From: Pseudomonas mandelii
Lineage (GTDB): Bacteria; Pseudomonadota; Gammaproteobacteria; Pseudomonadales; Pseudomonadaceae
Direction: 5' to 3'
Length of the DNA: 64,000 nt
Assembly (NCBI RefSeq): GCF_900106065.1
Contig: NZ_LT629796.1
Coordinates: forward strand, 6,114,501 to 6,178,500
Each line of letters begins with the position of its first letter. Within the stretch, counting starts at the first letter, position 1. The notes under the pieces were generated by a model. It saw only the letters and a program-made list of their open reading frames with translations, was not told the DNA's origin and made no database searches. The position numbers and the translations under genes were made by a program. Of the stretch, positions 1 through 8,615 are shown one piece after another.

Positions 1-2
1 TC

Positions 3-410
3 GATCTAGGCGCCGACGATTACATGGTCAAACCAATTGAGTTTCCAGAACTGTTGGCCCGAGTACGTACTCTGATGCGTCGCACTGAATTGTCGGCATT
101 GCCCGACGTACTATGTGTCGGCGACCTGGAACTCGATCTGGGTAGACACCGGGTCTTTCGCGCCAGACAGCGGATTGAACTGACCAATAAGGAGTTCGCC
201 TTGCTAGATCTCTTGATGCGCCAGACTGGTACGACGCTGTCGCGCACGCAAATCATGTCCTCTGTCTGGGGGCTGAATGCTGATTGCGACACCAATGTTG
301 TTGAGGTAGCAATGAGAAGGCTTCGGGCCAAGATTGATGATCCTTTCAACAACAAGCTGATCCATACCTTGCGCGGTGTTGGATATGTTCTCGAAACGCG
401 CGATCATTGA
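3..410 (+). CDS. Response regulator, OmpR/PhoB family (metal type), 5' end outside window
   Basis: The reading frame is already open at the first bases ([11 protein letters not shown], the end of a receiver domain with the conserved Lys), so the gene starts left of the window. The remainder is a complete winged-helix DNA-binding domain ending [12 protein letters not shown]. It is clearly paralogous to the two full-length regulators at 2358-3032 and 4941-5615, which are closely related to CopR/CzcR/IrlR-type metal regulators. It lies on the opposite strand to them. No sensor kinase follows: the next 500 bases hold only a decayed small gene, so this looks like an orphan regulator. The target is unknown; heavy-metal genes are an inference from the relatives. 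Confidence 0.9.
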   Translation, partial: DLGADDYMVKPIEFPELLARVRTLMRRTELSALPDVLCVGDLELDLGRHRVFRARQRIELTNKEFALLDLLMRQTGTTLSRTQIMSSVWGLNADCDTNVVEVAMRRLRAKIDDPFNNKLIHTLRGVGYVLETRDH

Positions 411-570
411 GTTCTATTAATTTTTTAAGTTGTGCGCTATAATCGGCATTGAATTTAAATTCAGAATGCACAAATATTTACTCTAAAATTCAGTTCTATT
501 AGATTCCTAATCGTCTCCGGGGTGCGGCGGTACTGCTCATGGCTGATTCTGATACTTCTAAGACTCTGCT

Positions 571-874
571 ATGAGCCTGTTAAACATACTGTGCGCTGAC
601 GCTGTCATTGCCTTCAATAATTTTTGCTGAAAGTCGTGGTGATCGCAACGTTGGCAACGCCATGGAAACAAATCAGAAAGCAATGGCCGCCTACGCCGCG
701 CAAAAAAGGCTGGACCGCTCCGGAAGTTCAGAAATACTGCTATAGAATGAAGCTTGATATCGCAAAAGTGGTAAAGTGGTGAGTACGACCCCACCAATTC
801 GCTTTTGCAACATTGTACCTTTTCGAATGACCTATGAGGACTCAGCTGGAAAGTTTCACACTATTGAATACTAA
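571..874 (+). pseudogene. Decayed DUF2790-type small secreted protein
   Basis: Conceptual translation in shifting frames gives pieces matching the intact protein at 12266-12598 in order: a start with hydrophobic leader, AESRGDRNVGNAMETNQKAM, YCYRMKLDIAKVV, then MTYEDSAGKFHTIEY followed by a stop. At least two frame changes and in-frame stops separate the pieces, so no functional product is expected. DUF2790 proteins are short periplasmic proteins of Pseudomonas, often near metal-responsive two-component systems. This is a third, dead copy beside the orphan regulator, suggesting an ancestral regulator plus DUF2790 unit that was duplicated and then degraded here. Confidence 0.75.
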
Positions 875-948
875 ATTATGGGTGTGTGTCGTAACACGCA
901 CGAATGAACGGATGACGTGAATAAGGGCTTTTTTTTCTATGGTTGGTG

Positions 949-2361
949 TCACCAGTTGGTGTGTCCATGGATGTTTGGAAAACCCAGCTTGAAGGTCGTG
1001 ATCTTGCCCGGGCAGCTATTAACTTCTGCGACTCCCTGATGCAAACTCATGATTGATTTCACAATGGCTAAACCAAGCCCGGTACTTCCTTTAGCGCGCG
1101 AATGATGAGTGTCAACTCGATAAAAGCGATCGAATAAGTGCGGTAGGTGTTGAGGTTCAATACCTGCGCCTGGGTTGGCTACATGTAGCGAGACTTCTGT
1201 GGCATGGACTTCGATGGTGATTGAGATGGCTTGGCCTGCTGGACAATGGCGTATTGCGTTGGACATCAGGTTGGAAATGGCCCGCTGAATCATCAGCCGA
1301 TCACCAATGGTCGACCCACTGCCCGTAACGCTCAAGCTGACATGTTTCTCTTCCGCCGACAGGGAAAACAGATCGATGACCTTCGAGGCTTCATCCTCCA
1401 GCGCAATGGTCTCAAACGGGACCAGCGCAGCGGGATTACTGACCTGCGCTAGGAAAAGCATGTCCGAGACAATCCGGGCTACGCGCCCAAGCTCTTGGGT
1501 GGAGGACTCCAAAACCGCTTTGTACTCCTCGGCCGACCTCTCCCGGGACAACGTCACCTGGGCTTTGCCCATCAGGTTGGAAATGGGTGCTCGTAGTTCG
1601 TGGGCCAAGTCATCGGAGAACTGCGACAACTGCTGAACATCGCTGTCTAGTCGGTGCAGCATGAAGTTGATGCCATGGGCCAGTTCGCTGAGCTCCTGCG
1701 GCATCTTGACCACCGAGAGTCGATGGCTGAGGTCCTGAGCAGAGATCATGGCGGCCACCTTGCGAAACTCCCGCAGCGGCGCGAGCCCCCGTTTTACCAC
1801 TGCCCAGGCACTGAGGCCGATAAGTAGCAGCAGCAACGGCAAGGCCATGATCGTCGAGCTTAGATATGTGCTGAGCAGCGCTTCATCGTTGGCGCAATCA
1901 AGCGACAGCAATACGGCGACATTCGTACCGTTCGGCAAGCGGATCAGTCTGGATGCAGTCAGGAAGTGCCGGCCCTGATCATCGGTGCTTCGGGAGTACG
2001 ACACCTTGTCGGCGGCAGCCCCTGCCGCCTTCAACTCCACCCTGGGGTCCGTCAAGCCAAAGCCTGACTTCAAGAGCGGCGTCCTCATATTTATCAGGTC
2101 ATAAATTGTAAGGTTGAGGTGGTCATGCCCCATCACCTGATCCAGCAAAACGTGCGGTTTAATGTTGATGTCGACAGGTTTTTCATACAGCGAAAGACTG
2201 TGCTCGATTTGCCGCATTTTCTCGCTCAAGTTGTCTTTTGACAGTTTATCTAACTCATGCGTTAGCGCGAGGAACGCAAGAACCGCCAGAAATAACACCA
2301 ACAATGCGCCCATAATGCTCACCGCCAAACCCAGCCGCATCGACAGGCTTGCCGACTTCAT
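949..2361 (-). CDS. Heavy-metal sensor histidine kinase (CzcS/CopS/IrlS type)
   Basis: A 470-residue membrane kinase. A transmembrane segment lies near residues 10-32, followed by a periplasmic sensing domain of about 130 residues, a second membrane segment near 170-190, a HAMP linker, a HisKA domain with the phospho-accepting His at residue 254 ([12 protein letters not shown]) and a HATPase domain with N, G1 ([11 protein letters not shown]) and G2 ([10 protein letters not shown]) boxes. Length and layout match the heavy-metal sensor kinase family. Its ATG overlaps the stop of the upstream response regulator by 4 bases (ATGA), so the two are translationally coupled. It likely senses a divalent metal or copper in the periplasm and phosphorylates the 2358-3032 regulator. 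A paralogue lies at 3514-4944. Confidence 0.93.
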   Translation of the reverse strand: MKSASLSMRLGLAVSIMGALLVLFLAVLAFLALTHELDKLSKDNLSEKMRQIEHSLSLYEKPVDINIKPHVLLDQVMGHDHLNLTIYDLINMRTPLLKSGFGLTDPRVELKAAGAAADKVSYSRSTDDQGRHFLTASRLIRLPNGTNVAVLLSLDCANDEALLSTYLSSTIMALPLLLLLIGLSAWAVVKRGLAPLREFRKVAAMISAQDLSHRLSVVKMPQELSELAHGINFMLHRLDSDVQQLSQFSDDLAHELRAPISNLMGKAQVTLSRERSAEEYKAVLESSTQELGRVARIVSDMLFLAQVSNPAALVPFETIALEDEASKVIDLFSLSAEEKHVSLSVTGSGSTIGDRLMIQRAISNLMSNAIRHCPAGQAISITIEVHATEVSLHVANPGAGIEPQHLPHLFDRFYRVDTHHSRAKGSTGLGLAIVKSIMSLHQGVAEVNSCPGKITTFKLGFPNIHGHTNW

Positions 2362-3032
2362 TCCCGGGCCTCCAGTACATAGCCAACGCCGCGCAGGGTA
2401 TGGATTAGCTTCTTGTCAAAAGGATCATCAATCTTGGCCCTCAGGCGGCGGATTGAAACCTCGACCACATTGGTGTCGCAGTCGAAGTTCATGTCCCAGA
2501 CCAATGAAATGATCTGGGTACGGGAAAGCACCTCACCCGACTGGCGCATCAAAAGGTGCAGCAAAGCAAACTCCTTGGTCGTCAGGTCGATGCGCTGCTC
2601 GCCCCGGAAGGCCCTATGGCGGCCCTGGTCGAGTTCCAGATCGGCGACTTTCAAGACCTCAGGGATGGAAACTTGTTCGCTGCGACGCATTAAAGTTCGT
2701 ACCCGGGCCAACAGTTCCGGAAATTCGAATGGCTTGACCAGATAGTCATCGGCACCCAGGTCCAGGCCGCGGATCTTGTCCGCCAGGCGCCCGCGAGCGG
2801 TTAGCATCATGACCCGGGTGTTACTGCTTTGGCGCAGTCGCTCGAGCACACCCCAGCCATCAAGTTGTGGTAGATCGACGTCAAGTATTACCAAGTCGTA
2901 GGTTTGTTGACGCGCAAGGTGAAGTCCATCCGTACCATTCGCCGCCCGGTCTACTATATAGCCGCTTTCAGTCAAACCCTGATGCAGGTATTCGGCAGTT
3001 TTAAGCTCATCCTCAACTACAAGCATTCGCAT
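2358..3032 (-). CDS. Response regulator, OmpR family (CzcR/CopR type)
   Basis: A 224-residue protein with an N-terminal receiver domain: acidic pocket near VVEDE, phospho-acceptor Asp51 in LDVDLP, a conserved Thr in MLTARGR and Lys in [10 protein letters not shown]-terminal winged helix follows ([15 protein letters not shown] start, ending [11 protein letters not shown]). It is typical of regulators that switch on metal efflux genes. It is translated with the kinase at 949-2361 through a 4-base overlap. By eye it is nearly identical to the 4941-5615 regulator, especially in the whole DNA-binding half, so both probably recognise the same sites, plausibly those upstream of czcC and the DUF2790 genes. 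Confidence 0.93.
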   Translation of the reverse strand: MRMLVVEDELKTAEYLHQGLTESGYIVDRAANGTDGLHLARQQTYDLVILDVDLPQLDGWGVLERLRQSSNTRVMMLTARGRLADKIRGLDLGADDYLVKPFEFPELLARVRTLMRRSEQVSIPEVLKVADLELDQGRHRAFRGEQRIDLTTKEFALLHLLMRQSGEVLSRTQIISLVWDMNFDCDTNVVEVSIRRLRAKIDDPFDKKLIHTLRGVGYVLEARE

Positions 3033-3513
3033 GGTAGTGCCGCCCTATGTAATATGAATTGAATAATAAAATTTCGAAGTTTATTTAAGTGCCCGACTAA
3101 GAAATGATGTAGAACTATTCGATCATAAAAATCTCAAAACCGCGCATTGCTCAAGTGGTCAGTATCAAGCCTGAAGCTGCTACAGGGTCAACAGGAGGAG
3201 GACATTTTACGATAAAAGTATTTGCGACTATATGTCGCAGGCATGTTAATGCGCGACTCCCGTACATTTATTTCAGCCAGAAGCCAAGCTCCGCTCGGCT
3301 GATATCTATGAGGAATCGTTTCGAAGTGTTACAGCGCAGATAGTCAATTTAATGCTGCACGCATTTTTTGGGGGAGACTGGCAGGATGTACCAAAGGGAG
3401 TTGATCTCGCTTTGCGATTTGTAAGTACCCCGCGCTATCTATGCTCTATGGATTTTCGGAGTCGCGTTCTTAGACTATTGTTTGTCGTGATTTTAGTTAC
3501 GGCTTTACTAAAA
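3033..3513. other. Intergenic stretch between the two two-component operons
   Basis: About 480 AT-rich bases between the start of one regulator gene and the end of the next sensor gene, all on the minus strand. It must hold the promoter of the 2358-3032 / 949-2361 operon. The short plus-strand open frames in it have no recognisable family, signal or ribosome binding site, and I call no gene. No copy of the czcC/DUF2790 upstream motif was found here by eye. Confidence 0.5.
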
Positions 3514-4944
3514 TCACTCCCTTGGTTTTTGGGCTTTTAAGTTGCTTTGTGCATTATATTTTGGAAATGCAAGTCGAAAAACTGTCAGATGGCCCGGCAT
3601 ACTATGGACATCTGCCGTTCCCTGATGGAGGCTCATGATGGATCGGACAATGGCCAACCCTAATCCAGTACCACCTTCAGCTCGTGAGCGACTGTTATCC
3701 ACACGATAGAAACGATCGAAAATATGGAACAAATGCTGGTGCTCAATTCCTACCCCAGGATTACTTATTGATAGGGAGACTTTTTCAGATTGCGCTTCAA
3801 TCGCTATAGCAATGGACTGCCCTGCTGGGCAGTGACGAATGGCATTTGATAAAAGATTGGAAATAGCCCGCTGAATCATGAGTCGGTCACCTAGAACTTT
3901 TCCCCAACCGCTGACAGTTATACCAACACTCTTTTCCTCAGCCGATAGAGAGAAAAGGTCAATGACTTTTAGCGCTTCATCCTCTAGTAAAATGCTTTCA
4001 AACGGCACGAGTGCGGCCGGATGACTTACTTGGGCCAAGAAAAGCATGTCTGAAACAATTCTAGTGACTCGCCCTAGTTCCTCGGTGCATGACTCTAAAA
4101 CAGCCTTGTACTCTGTTGCCGGGCGTTCTCGAGAAAGAGTTACCTGTGCTTTCCCCATAAGGTTCGTAATCGGTGACCGCAACTCGTGCGCCAAGTCATC
4201 AGAAAATTGCGATAGTTGTTGAACTCCGCTATCAAGACGGTTCAGCATGAAGTTTATGCCATGAGCAAGCTCACTGAGCTCTTGGGGCATATTGACAACG
4301 GAGAGCCGATGACTTAAATCCTGGGCCGATACCATTGCTGCAACTTTACGGAATTCCCGGAGAGGGGATAAGCCACGTTGCACAATAGCCCAAGCGCTGA
4401 TACCAATCAGAATCAACAACAGTGGAACCGCTACAATGGTTGAACTCAAATAGGAGCTCAATAGCGTTTCATCATTCGAGCGATCAATAGAAAGCAAGAC
4501 CGATACGAACTCACCATCTTTTAATTTCATGAGTTTAGAGGCTGTGAGGATGTGGCCTCCGGTCTCCTCGGCTGGGGAATAGTACGACAACTTATTGCTG
4601 ACGGCTATTCCGGTTTCATTCGTAGATACTTCAGGTATATCTGCTCCAAAACTCAGGAGAGGTTTACTCATATTGTCATCATCAAAGATGGTCAGGTTAA
4701 GATTGTCGTGCCCCAGCACTTGATCTAATAGCACATGAGGTTTTAAACTCATGTCACGGGCACTGATATCCATCAGTAAACTGTGCTCAATCTGACTCAT
4801 CTTCTTTTCTAAGCTATTTTTTGCGCGTGAATCAAGTTCGTGGGTAAGCGCTAAAAAAGCCAGTATCGCTAAAAACACTACTAGTACTGCTCCCATAATG
4901 CTAACTGCCAACCCCAGCCGCATCGACAGGCTGACCTGCTTCAT
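3514..4944 (-). CDS. Heavy-metal sensor histidine kinase, second paralogue
   Basis: A 476-residue kinase with the same architecture as 949-2361: membrane segment near residues 10-32, periplasmic domain, second membrane segment, HAMP, HisKA with His253 (DLAHELRSPITN) and HATPase boxes ([21 protein letters not shown]). The cytoplasmic halves of the two kinases are very similar, while the periplasmic sensing regions diverge, which suggests the pairs detect different signals or thresholds but share a regulator-like output. The DNA is visibly richer in A and T than the first copy at synonymous positions. Start overlaps the regulator stop by 4 bases. Confidence 0.93.
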   Translation of the reverse strand: MKQVSLSMRLGLAVSIMGAVLVVFLAILAFLALTHELDSRAKNSLEKKMSQIEHSLLMDISARDMSLKPHVLLDQVLGHDNLNLTIFDDDNMSKPLLSFGADIPEVSTNETGIAVSNKLSYYSPAEETGGHILTASKLMKLKDGEFVSVLLSIDRSNDETLLSSYLSSTIVAVPLLLILIGISAWAIVQRGLSPLREFRKVAAMVSAQDLSHRLSVVNMPQELSELAHGINFMLNRLDSGVQQLSQFSDDLAHELRSPITNLMGKAQVTLSRERPATEYKAVLESCTEELGRVTRIVSDMLFLAQVSHPAALVPFESILLEDEALKVIDLFSLSAEEKSVGITVSGWGKVLGDRLMIQRAISNLLSNAIRHCPAGQSIAIAIEAQSEKVSLSISNPGVGIEHQHLFHIFDRFYRVDNSRSRAEGGTGLGLAIVRSIMSLHQGTADVHSMPGHLTVFRLAFPKYNAQSNLKAQKPRE

Positions 4945-5615
4945 TTTCTCGCCTCCAGTACATAGCCTACGCCGCGGAGGGTATGGATTAATTTAGTTTC
5001 AAATGGATCATCTATTTTAGCTCTTAATCTTCGTATCGAAACTTCGACTACGTTGGTGTCGCAATCAAAATTCATGTCCCAAACTAAAGAGATGATTTGA
5101 GTGCGAGATAACACCTCTCCAGATTGACGCATCAACAGATGGAGCAGCGCGAATTCTTTTGTCGTCAGATCTATGCGTTGTTTTCCGCGGAATGCGCGAT
5201 GCCTGCCTTGATCGAGTTCAAGATCAGCAACTTTTAATACCTCTGGAACTGGAATATGTTCGCTGCGGCGCATTAACGTGCGTACTCTTGCAAGCAACTC
5301 TGGGAATTCAAATGGCTTGACCAGATAGTCATCGGCCCCCAGATCCAATCCTTTGATTTTATCTTCCAGGCGTCCTCGTGCAGTCAGCATCATTACCCTG
5401 GTACTACTAGTCTGCCGAATATTTTCAAGAACGTCCCATCCGTGCATCTGAGGGAGATTTACGTCAAGTAATACCAGATCATAATTTTGCTGACGTGCCA
5501 GATGGAGACCATCAGCCCCTGTCGATGCGCAGTCTACAATATAGCCACTTTCAGTCAGACCTTGATGTAAGTACTCAGCAGTCTTTGGCTCGTCCTCTAT
5601 CACAAGGATACGCAT
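4941..5615 (-). CDS. Response regulator, OmpR family, second paralogue
   Basis: A 224-residue receiver plus winged-helix protein, starting MRILVIEDE with phospho-acceptor Asp51 in LDVNLP and Lys in LVKPFEFP. The C-terminal half is almost residue-for-residue the same as in the 2358-3032 protein, so overlapping DNA targets are expected. It lies divergently from the czcCBA operon with about 370 bases between them, the common arrangement for a metal efflux operon and its regulator. It forms a coupled pair with the kinase at 3514-4944. Many synonymous differences from the first copy argue for an old duplication or separate acquisition, not a recent tandem copy. Confidence 0.93.
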   Translation of the reverse strand: MRILVIEDEPKTAEYLHQGLTESGYIVDCASTGADGLHLARQQNYDLVLLDVNLPQMHGWDVLENIRQTSSTRVMMLTARGRLEDKIKGLDLGADDYLVKPFEFPELLARVRTLMRRSEHIPVPEVLKVADLELDQGRHRAFRGKQRIDLTTKEFALLHLLMRQSGEVLSRTQIISLVWDMNFDCDTNVVEVSIRRLRAKIDDPFETKLIHTLRGVGYVLEARK

Positions 5616-5984
5616 AGGAATTCACCCTCTATTAAGTGTTTCGAAATGTTTTATGTTCGCAGAACCTGATTTAAAAATTTTATTCATCTGTTATAAGCTC
5701 GGTTCTGGCTACATCTTTAATTGCTGGGAAACATAGGAGTCTTAAAATTTTTCAAGGTTTTTCATGCGGATTTCGCCTCCTAAAGTACTAGGGCCGTCTG
5801 CCTTTTTTTGTTTAGGGTTGTTGCGTGGCGCGAGCACTTATTGGACTTAATCCTAATGCATTAAGTGAGGCTTATCCGCTAGATAACGTATTTGTAATTT
5901 TTCAGTCACCTTGTTGATAGGTGCGCAGATTTATATTTGCCTCATGGGAAATTCTTTTTGTTTTAGTTTTAAAGGTTTTAAGGA
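5616..5984. promoter_or_regulatory. Divergent control region between regulator operon and czcCBA
   Basis: This 369-base AT-rich gap separates the divergent regulator gene (minus) and czcC (plus), so it must carry both promoters. Near its czcC end it holds the element described at 5883-5921, which recurs upstream of the two DUF2790-type genes. I see no gene in it. Confidence 0.6.
5883..5921 (+). promoter_or_regulatory. Putative metal-regulator site upstream of czcC (copy 1 of 3)
   Basis: The segment starts GATAACGTATTTGTAATT and ends TTGTTGATAGG. It aligns with 11843-11882 (ATAACGAATCTGTAAT ... GTGTTGATAGG) and more weakly with 12182-12221 (TTACACATTCGTAAC). The common core is a TAAC/TTAC half, six bases, then GTAA. 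Its recurrence in front of three genes that plausibly respond to the same metal system suggests a binding site for the paralogous CzcR-like regulators. That is inference from repetition and context; TTGATA could serve as a -35 box. Confidence 0.5.
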
Positions 5985-7271
5985 ATGATGGAATTACTTC
6001 GGTGTAGAAAGCTTATTGCTCACCCAATCACGCACAAGACCATGCTAAGAGCAGGTCTCATTTCGATCCTTGCGCTTTTGACTAGTCCTTTGTTTGCGGC
6101 GACCGCTCAAATGCTCACAATGGATCAGGCGCTTGAAACTGCTTTTGCCAACAATCCTGATCTGGCTGCAGCGCAGTGGGAGACTGGTATTGCTCAGGGA
6201 GAGCGACAGCAGGCAGGGTTGATCCCTAACCCTGAGGTTTCCTGGGAGGCTGAAGATACTCGGCGAAACTCGCGCACTACGACGGTAATGATCAACCAGC
6301 CGATCGAGCTTGGCGGTAAGCGCGGGGCTAGGATCGAAGTGGCCAGTCGAGCTCAAGACGCGGCCGGGATTGAATTGGAACGCAAACGCAATGTTCTGCG
6401 TGCCGATGTCATTCAGGCGTTTTACAGCTCCTCGACGGCTCAGCAAAGGCTGCTGTTATCACGTCAATCAATTGAGCTCGCCGAGCGCGGTTTGCGTGTA
6501 GCGCAAGGTCGCATCAAGAGTGGTAAATCCTCACCCGTTGAAGGTACTCGCGCAGAGGTTCAGCTATCAGAAGTGCGTCTGGAGCTGAGGCGGGCTGAGC
6601 GGGATGAGGCCAGTGCCTACCAGCGACTCGCTCAGGTCATGGGCGCGCCTTTGCCTGCATTCGTGTCTGTGGGTGATCCAGGCCGGTCGATACCAACCGT
6701 ACCGGATTCGTCACTGCTGCTTAATCGCATAGGTGAAACCGCGGAACTACGATTGGCAAAACTGCAAATAGATCAGCGGGAAGCCTCCCTTGGCCTGGAG
6801 AAGGCTCAGCGAATTCCCGACCTCACCGTGAGTATCGGGAGCCAATACGACGAGCGCGAGCGCGAGCGGGTGAATGTCGTGGGGCTGTCTATGCCCATCC
6901 CGTTATTCAATCGTAACCAGGGCAATGTACTGGCAGCTGCCCGCCGAACTGATCAGGCCCGCGACCTTCGCAATGCCAGTGAGTTACGCCTGCGCACAGA
7001 AATCCAGACCACCCTGGATCAGTGGGTGACGGCTAACACTGAAGTCGCGTCGTTCAATCAAACCATCCTGCCTGCCGCGCAAAGTGCCGTCGACACCGCT
7101 ACCCGAGGTTTCGAAATGGGCAAGTTTAACTTCCTCGACGTACTCGATGCTCAGCGCACCTTGATTAGCGCCCGCACGCAATACATCCAGGCTATCGCCG
7201 AGGCGACAGACGCCTGGGTGCGCATCGAGCGAATTTTCGGAGATGTCGCCCTTCTCACTCGCACTCCGTGA
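5985..7271 (+). CDS. czcC: CzcC-like outer-membrane factor of a heavy-metal RND efflux system
   Basis: A TolC/OEP-family protein of 428 residues as annotated. A hydrophobic segment (residues ~20-39, LRAGLISILALLTSPLFAAT) looks like a signal peptide, so the true start may be the Met at 6042 (409 residues). The upstream start at 5985 has AAAGG about nine bases before it. The body shows two OEP repeats, with MDQALETAFANNPDL and GKFNFLDVLDAQRTLISART typical of CzcC. It would form the outer-membrane channel for CzcA and CzcB, which follow in the same direction, so that metal cations are exported across both membranes. The likely regulators sit divergently upstream. Confidence 0.93.
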   Translation: MMELLRCRKLIAHPITHKTMLRAGLISILALLTSPLFAATAQMLTMDQALETAFANNPDLAAAQWETGIAQGERQQAGLIPNPEVSWEAEDTRRNSRTTTVMINQPIELGGKRGARIEVASRAQDAAGIELERKRNVLRADVIQAFYSSSTAQQRLLLSRQSIELAERGLRVAQGRIKSGKSSPVEGTRAEVQLSEVRLELRRAERDEASAYQRLAQVMGAPLPAFVSVGDPGRSIPTVPDSSLLLNRIGETAELRLAKLQIDQREASLGLEKAQRIPDLTVSIGSQYDERERERVNVVGLSMPIPLFNRNQGNVLAAARRTDQARDLRNASELRLRTEIQTTLDQWVTANTEVASFNQTILPAAQSAVDTATRGFEMGKFNFLDVLDAQRTLISARTQYIQAIAEATDAWVRIERIFGDVALLTRTP

Positions 7272-7359
7272 ATTTCATATAACGCTTTTTTTACCGCTGC
7301 TCAGCATCGCAATACCACGGTAATCCGTGACTGCCGACTGGGCTGCGCAGGGAGTTTCC

Positions 7360-8589
7360 ATGGATAAAAAACTAATTCTCGTCACTGCACTGACCTTGAC
7401 GGTGGGTATAGGCATCGGCTCGTTGTGGATGGGCAGCCCATCGGTGCTCTCAGCCGAGGCTCAGGCTCAGGCTCAGGAGGGCAAAGGCCATGACGATCAC
7501 GGCGATGAAACTACTGGCAAGAAATCGGCCGAGGGCGAACACGTCGAAGGCGAAGCGGAAGAAGGTCACTTGACTCTGAGCGAAGAGCAGATCAGCTCAG
7601 CCGGCATCCAGTTGGTCGAAGCCAAGGCGCAGAGTATTAGCCTTTCATTGCCCTTTCCTGGAGAAATCCGTTTTGATGAAGACCGCACTGCGCATGTGGT
7701 GCCCCGCGTACCCGGTGTCGTCGAGTCGGTCCATGTCAATCTTGGTCAACCGGTGAAAAAAGGCCAGTTGCTGGCCGTGATCGCCAGCCAACAAATTTCT
7801 GATCAGCGTAGTGAACAAGCCGCGGCGCAACGTCGTCTTGAGTTGGCCCGTACTACCTACGAGCGAGAGCGACAGTTATGGCAGGACAAAATCTCTGCCG
7901 AACAGGATTTCCTGCAAGCCCGCCAGGCTTTGCAAGAAGCCGAAATCGCCCTCAGCAATGCTCGACAAAAAATCAGCGTACTCAGTGGCAGCTCGGTCAC
8001 CAGCGGGGGTAACCGATATGAATTGCGTGCGCCGTTTGACGGGGTTGTCGTTGAGAAACACTTGGGCCTCGGTGAGGTTGTCAGCGAAACCACTAATGCC
8101 TTCACCCTCTCCGACTTGTCGCGTGTGTGGGTGACCTTTGGTGTCTCGCCAAAGGATTTAAACAAGGTACTGGTGGGCAAGTCGGTCACGGTCAGTGCGC
8201 CGGAACTGAATGCCGAAGTCACTGGAACCGTGGCCTATGTAGGCAGTTTGTTGGGCGAGCAAACTCGTACAGCCACGGTCCGCGTGACCTTGGCCAATCC
8301 ACAAGGTGCATGGCGTCCCGGGCTATTCGTGACCGTGCAGGTTGACACTGATACTCGGCAAACAAAGGTCGCAGTACCAGAAGCGGCTATCCAGACGGTC
8401 GAGGACAAGCCAACTGTTTTCGTTCGAACGGACGACGGGTTTAAGGCTCAGCCAGTGGAGACAGGCGGCCGTTCAGCAGGTTTGGTCGAGATCACGGAGG
8501 GCCTGGAGCCCGGTGTTCAAGTCGCCGCTGCCGGCAGTTTCATTCTGAAATCAGAACTGGGTAAAGCCTCGGCTACACACGCCCACTGA
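7360..8589 (+). CDS. czcB: CzcB-like periplasmic adaptor (membrane fusion protein)
   Basis: I choose the ATG at 7360 (409 residues) because an AGGGAG box lies five bases upstream and the protein then begins MDKKLILVTALTLTVGIG, a membrane-anchor/signal segment; an open frame extends 33 bases further upstream. Residues ~35-70 are rich in His, Asp and Glu (GHDDHGDE, GEHVEGEAEEGH), a common metal-binding tract in CzcB proteins. Lipoyl-like and coiled-coil hairpin segments follow (VPRVPGVVESVHVNLGQPVKKGQLL; a long helical part with SAEQDFLQARQAL), then the beta-barrel region. It links the inner-membrane pump CzcA to CzcC. The gap to czcC is 88 bases and to czcA 26. Confidence 0.94.
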   Translation: MDKKLILVTALTLTVGIGIGSLWMGSPSVLSAEAQAQAQEGKGHDDHGDETTGKKSAEGEHVEGEAEEGHLTLSEEQISSAGIQLVEAKAQSISLSLPFPGEIRFDEDRTAHVVPRVPGVVESVHVNLGQPVKKGQLLAVIASQQISDQRSEQAAAQRRLELARTTYERERQLWQDKISAEQDFLQARQALQEAEIALSNARQKISVLSGSSVTSGGNRYELRAPFDGVVVEKHLGLGEVVSETTNAFTLSDLSRVWVTFGVSPKDLNKVLVGKSVTVSAPELNAEVTGTVAYVGSLLGEQTRTATVRVTLANPQGAWRPGLFVTVQVDTDTRQTKVAVPEAAIQTVEDKPTVFVRTDDGFKAQPVETGGRSAGLVEITEGLEPGVQVAAAGSFILKSELGKASATHAH

Positions 8590-8615
8590 TCCGCCACTTC
8601 CACGAGAAGGTTCTC

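Noticed and set aside
3155..3540. Two 62-codon plus-strand frames between the two-component operons
   Set aside because: No signal, family or ribosome binding site; AT-rich intergenic sequence.
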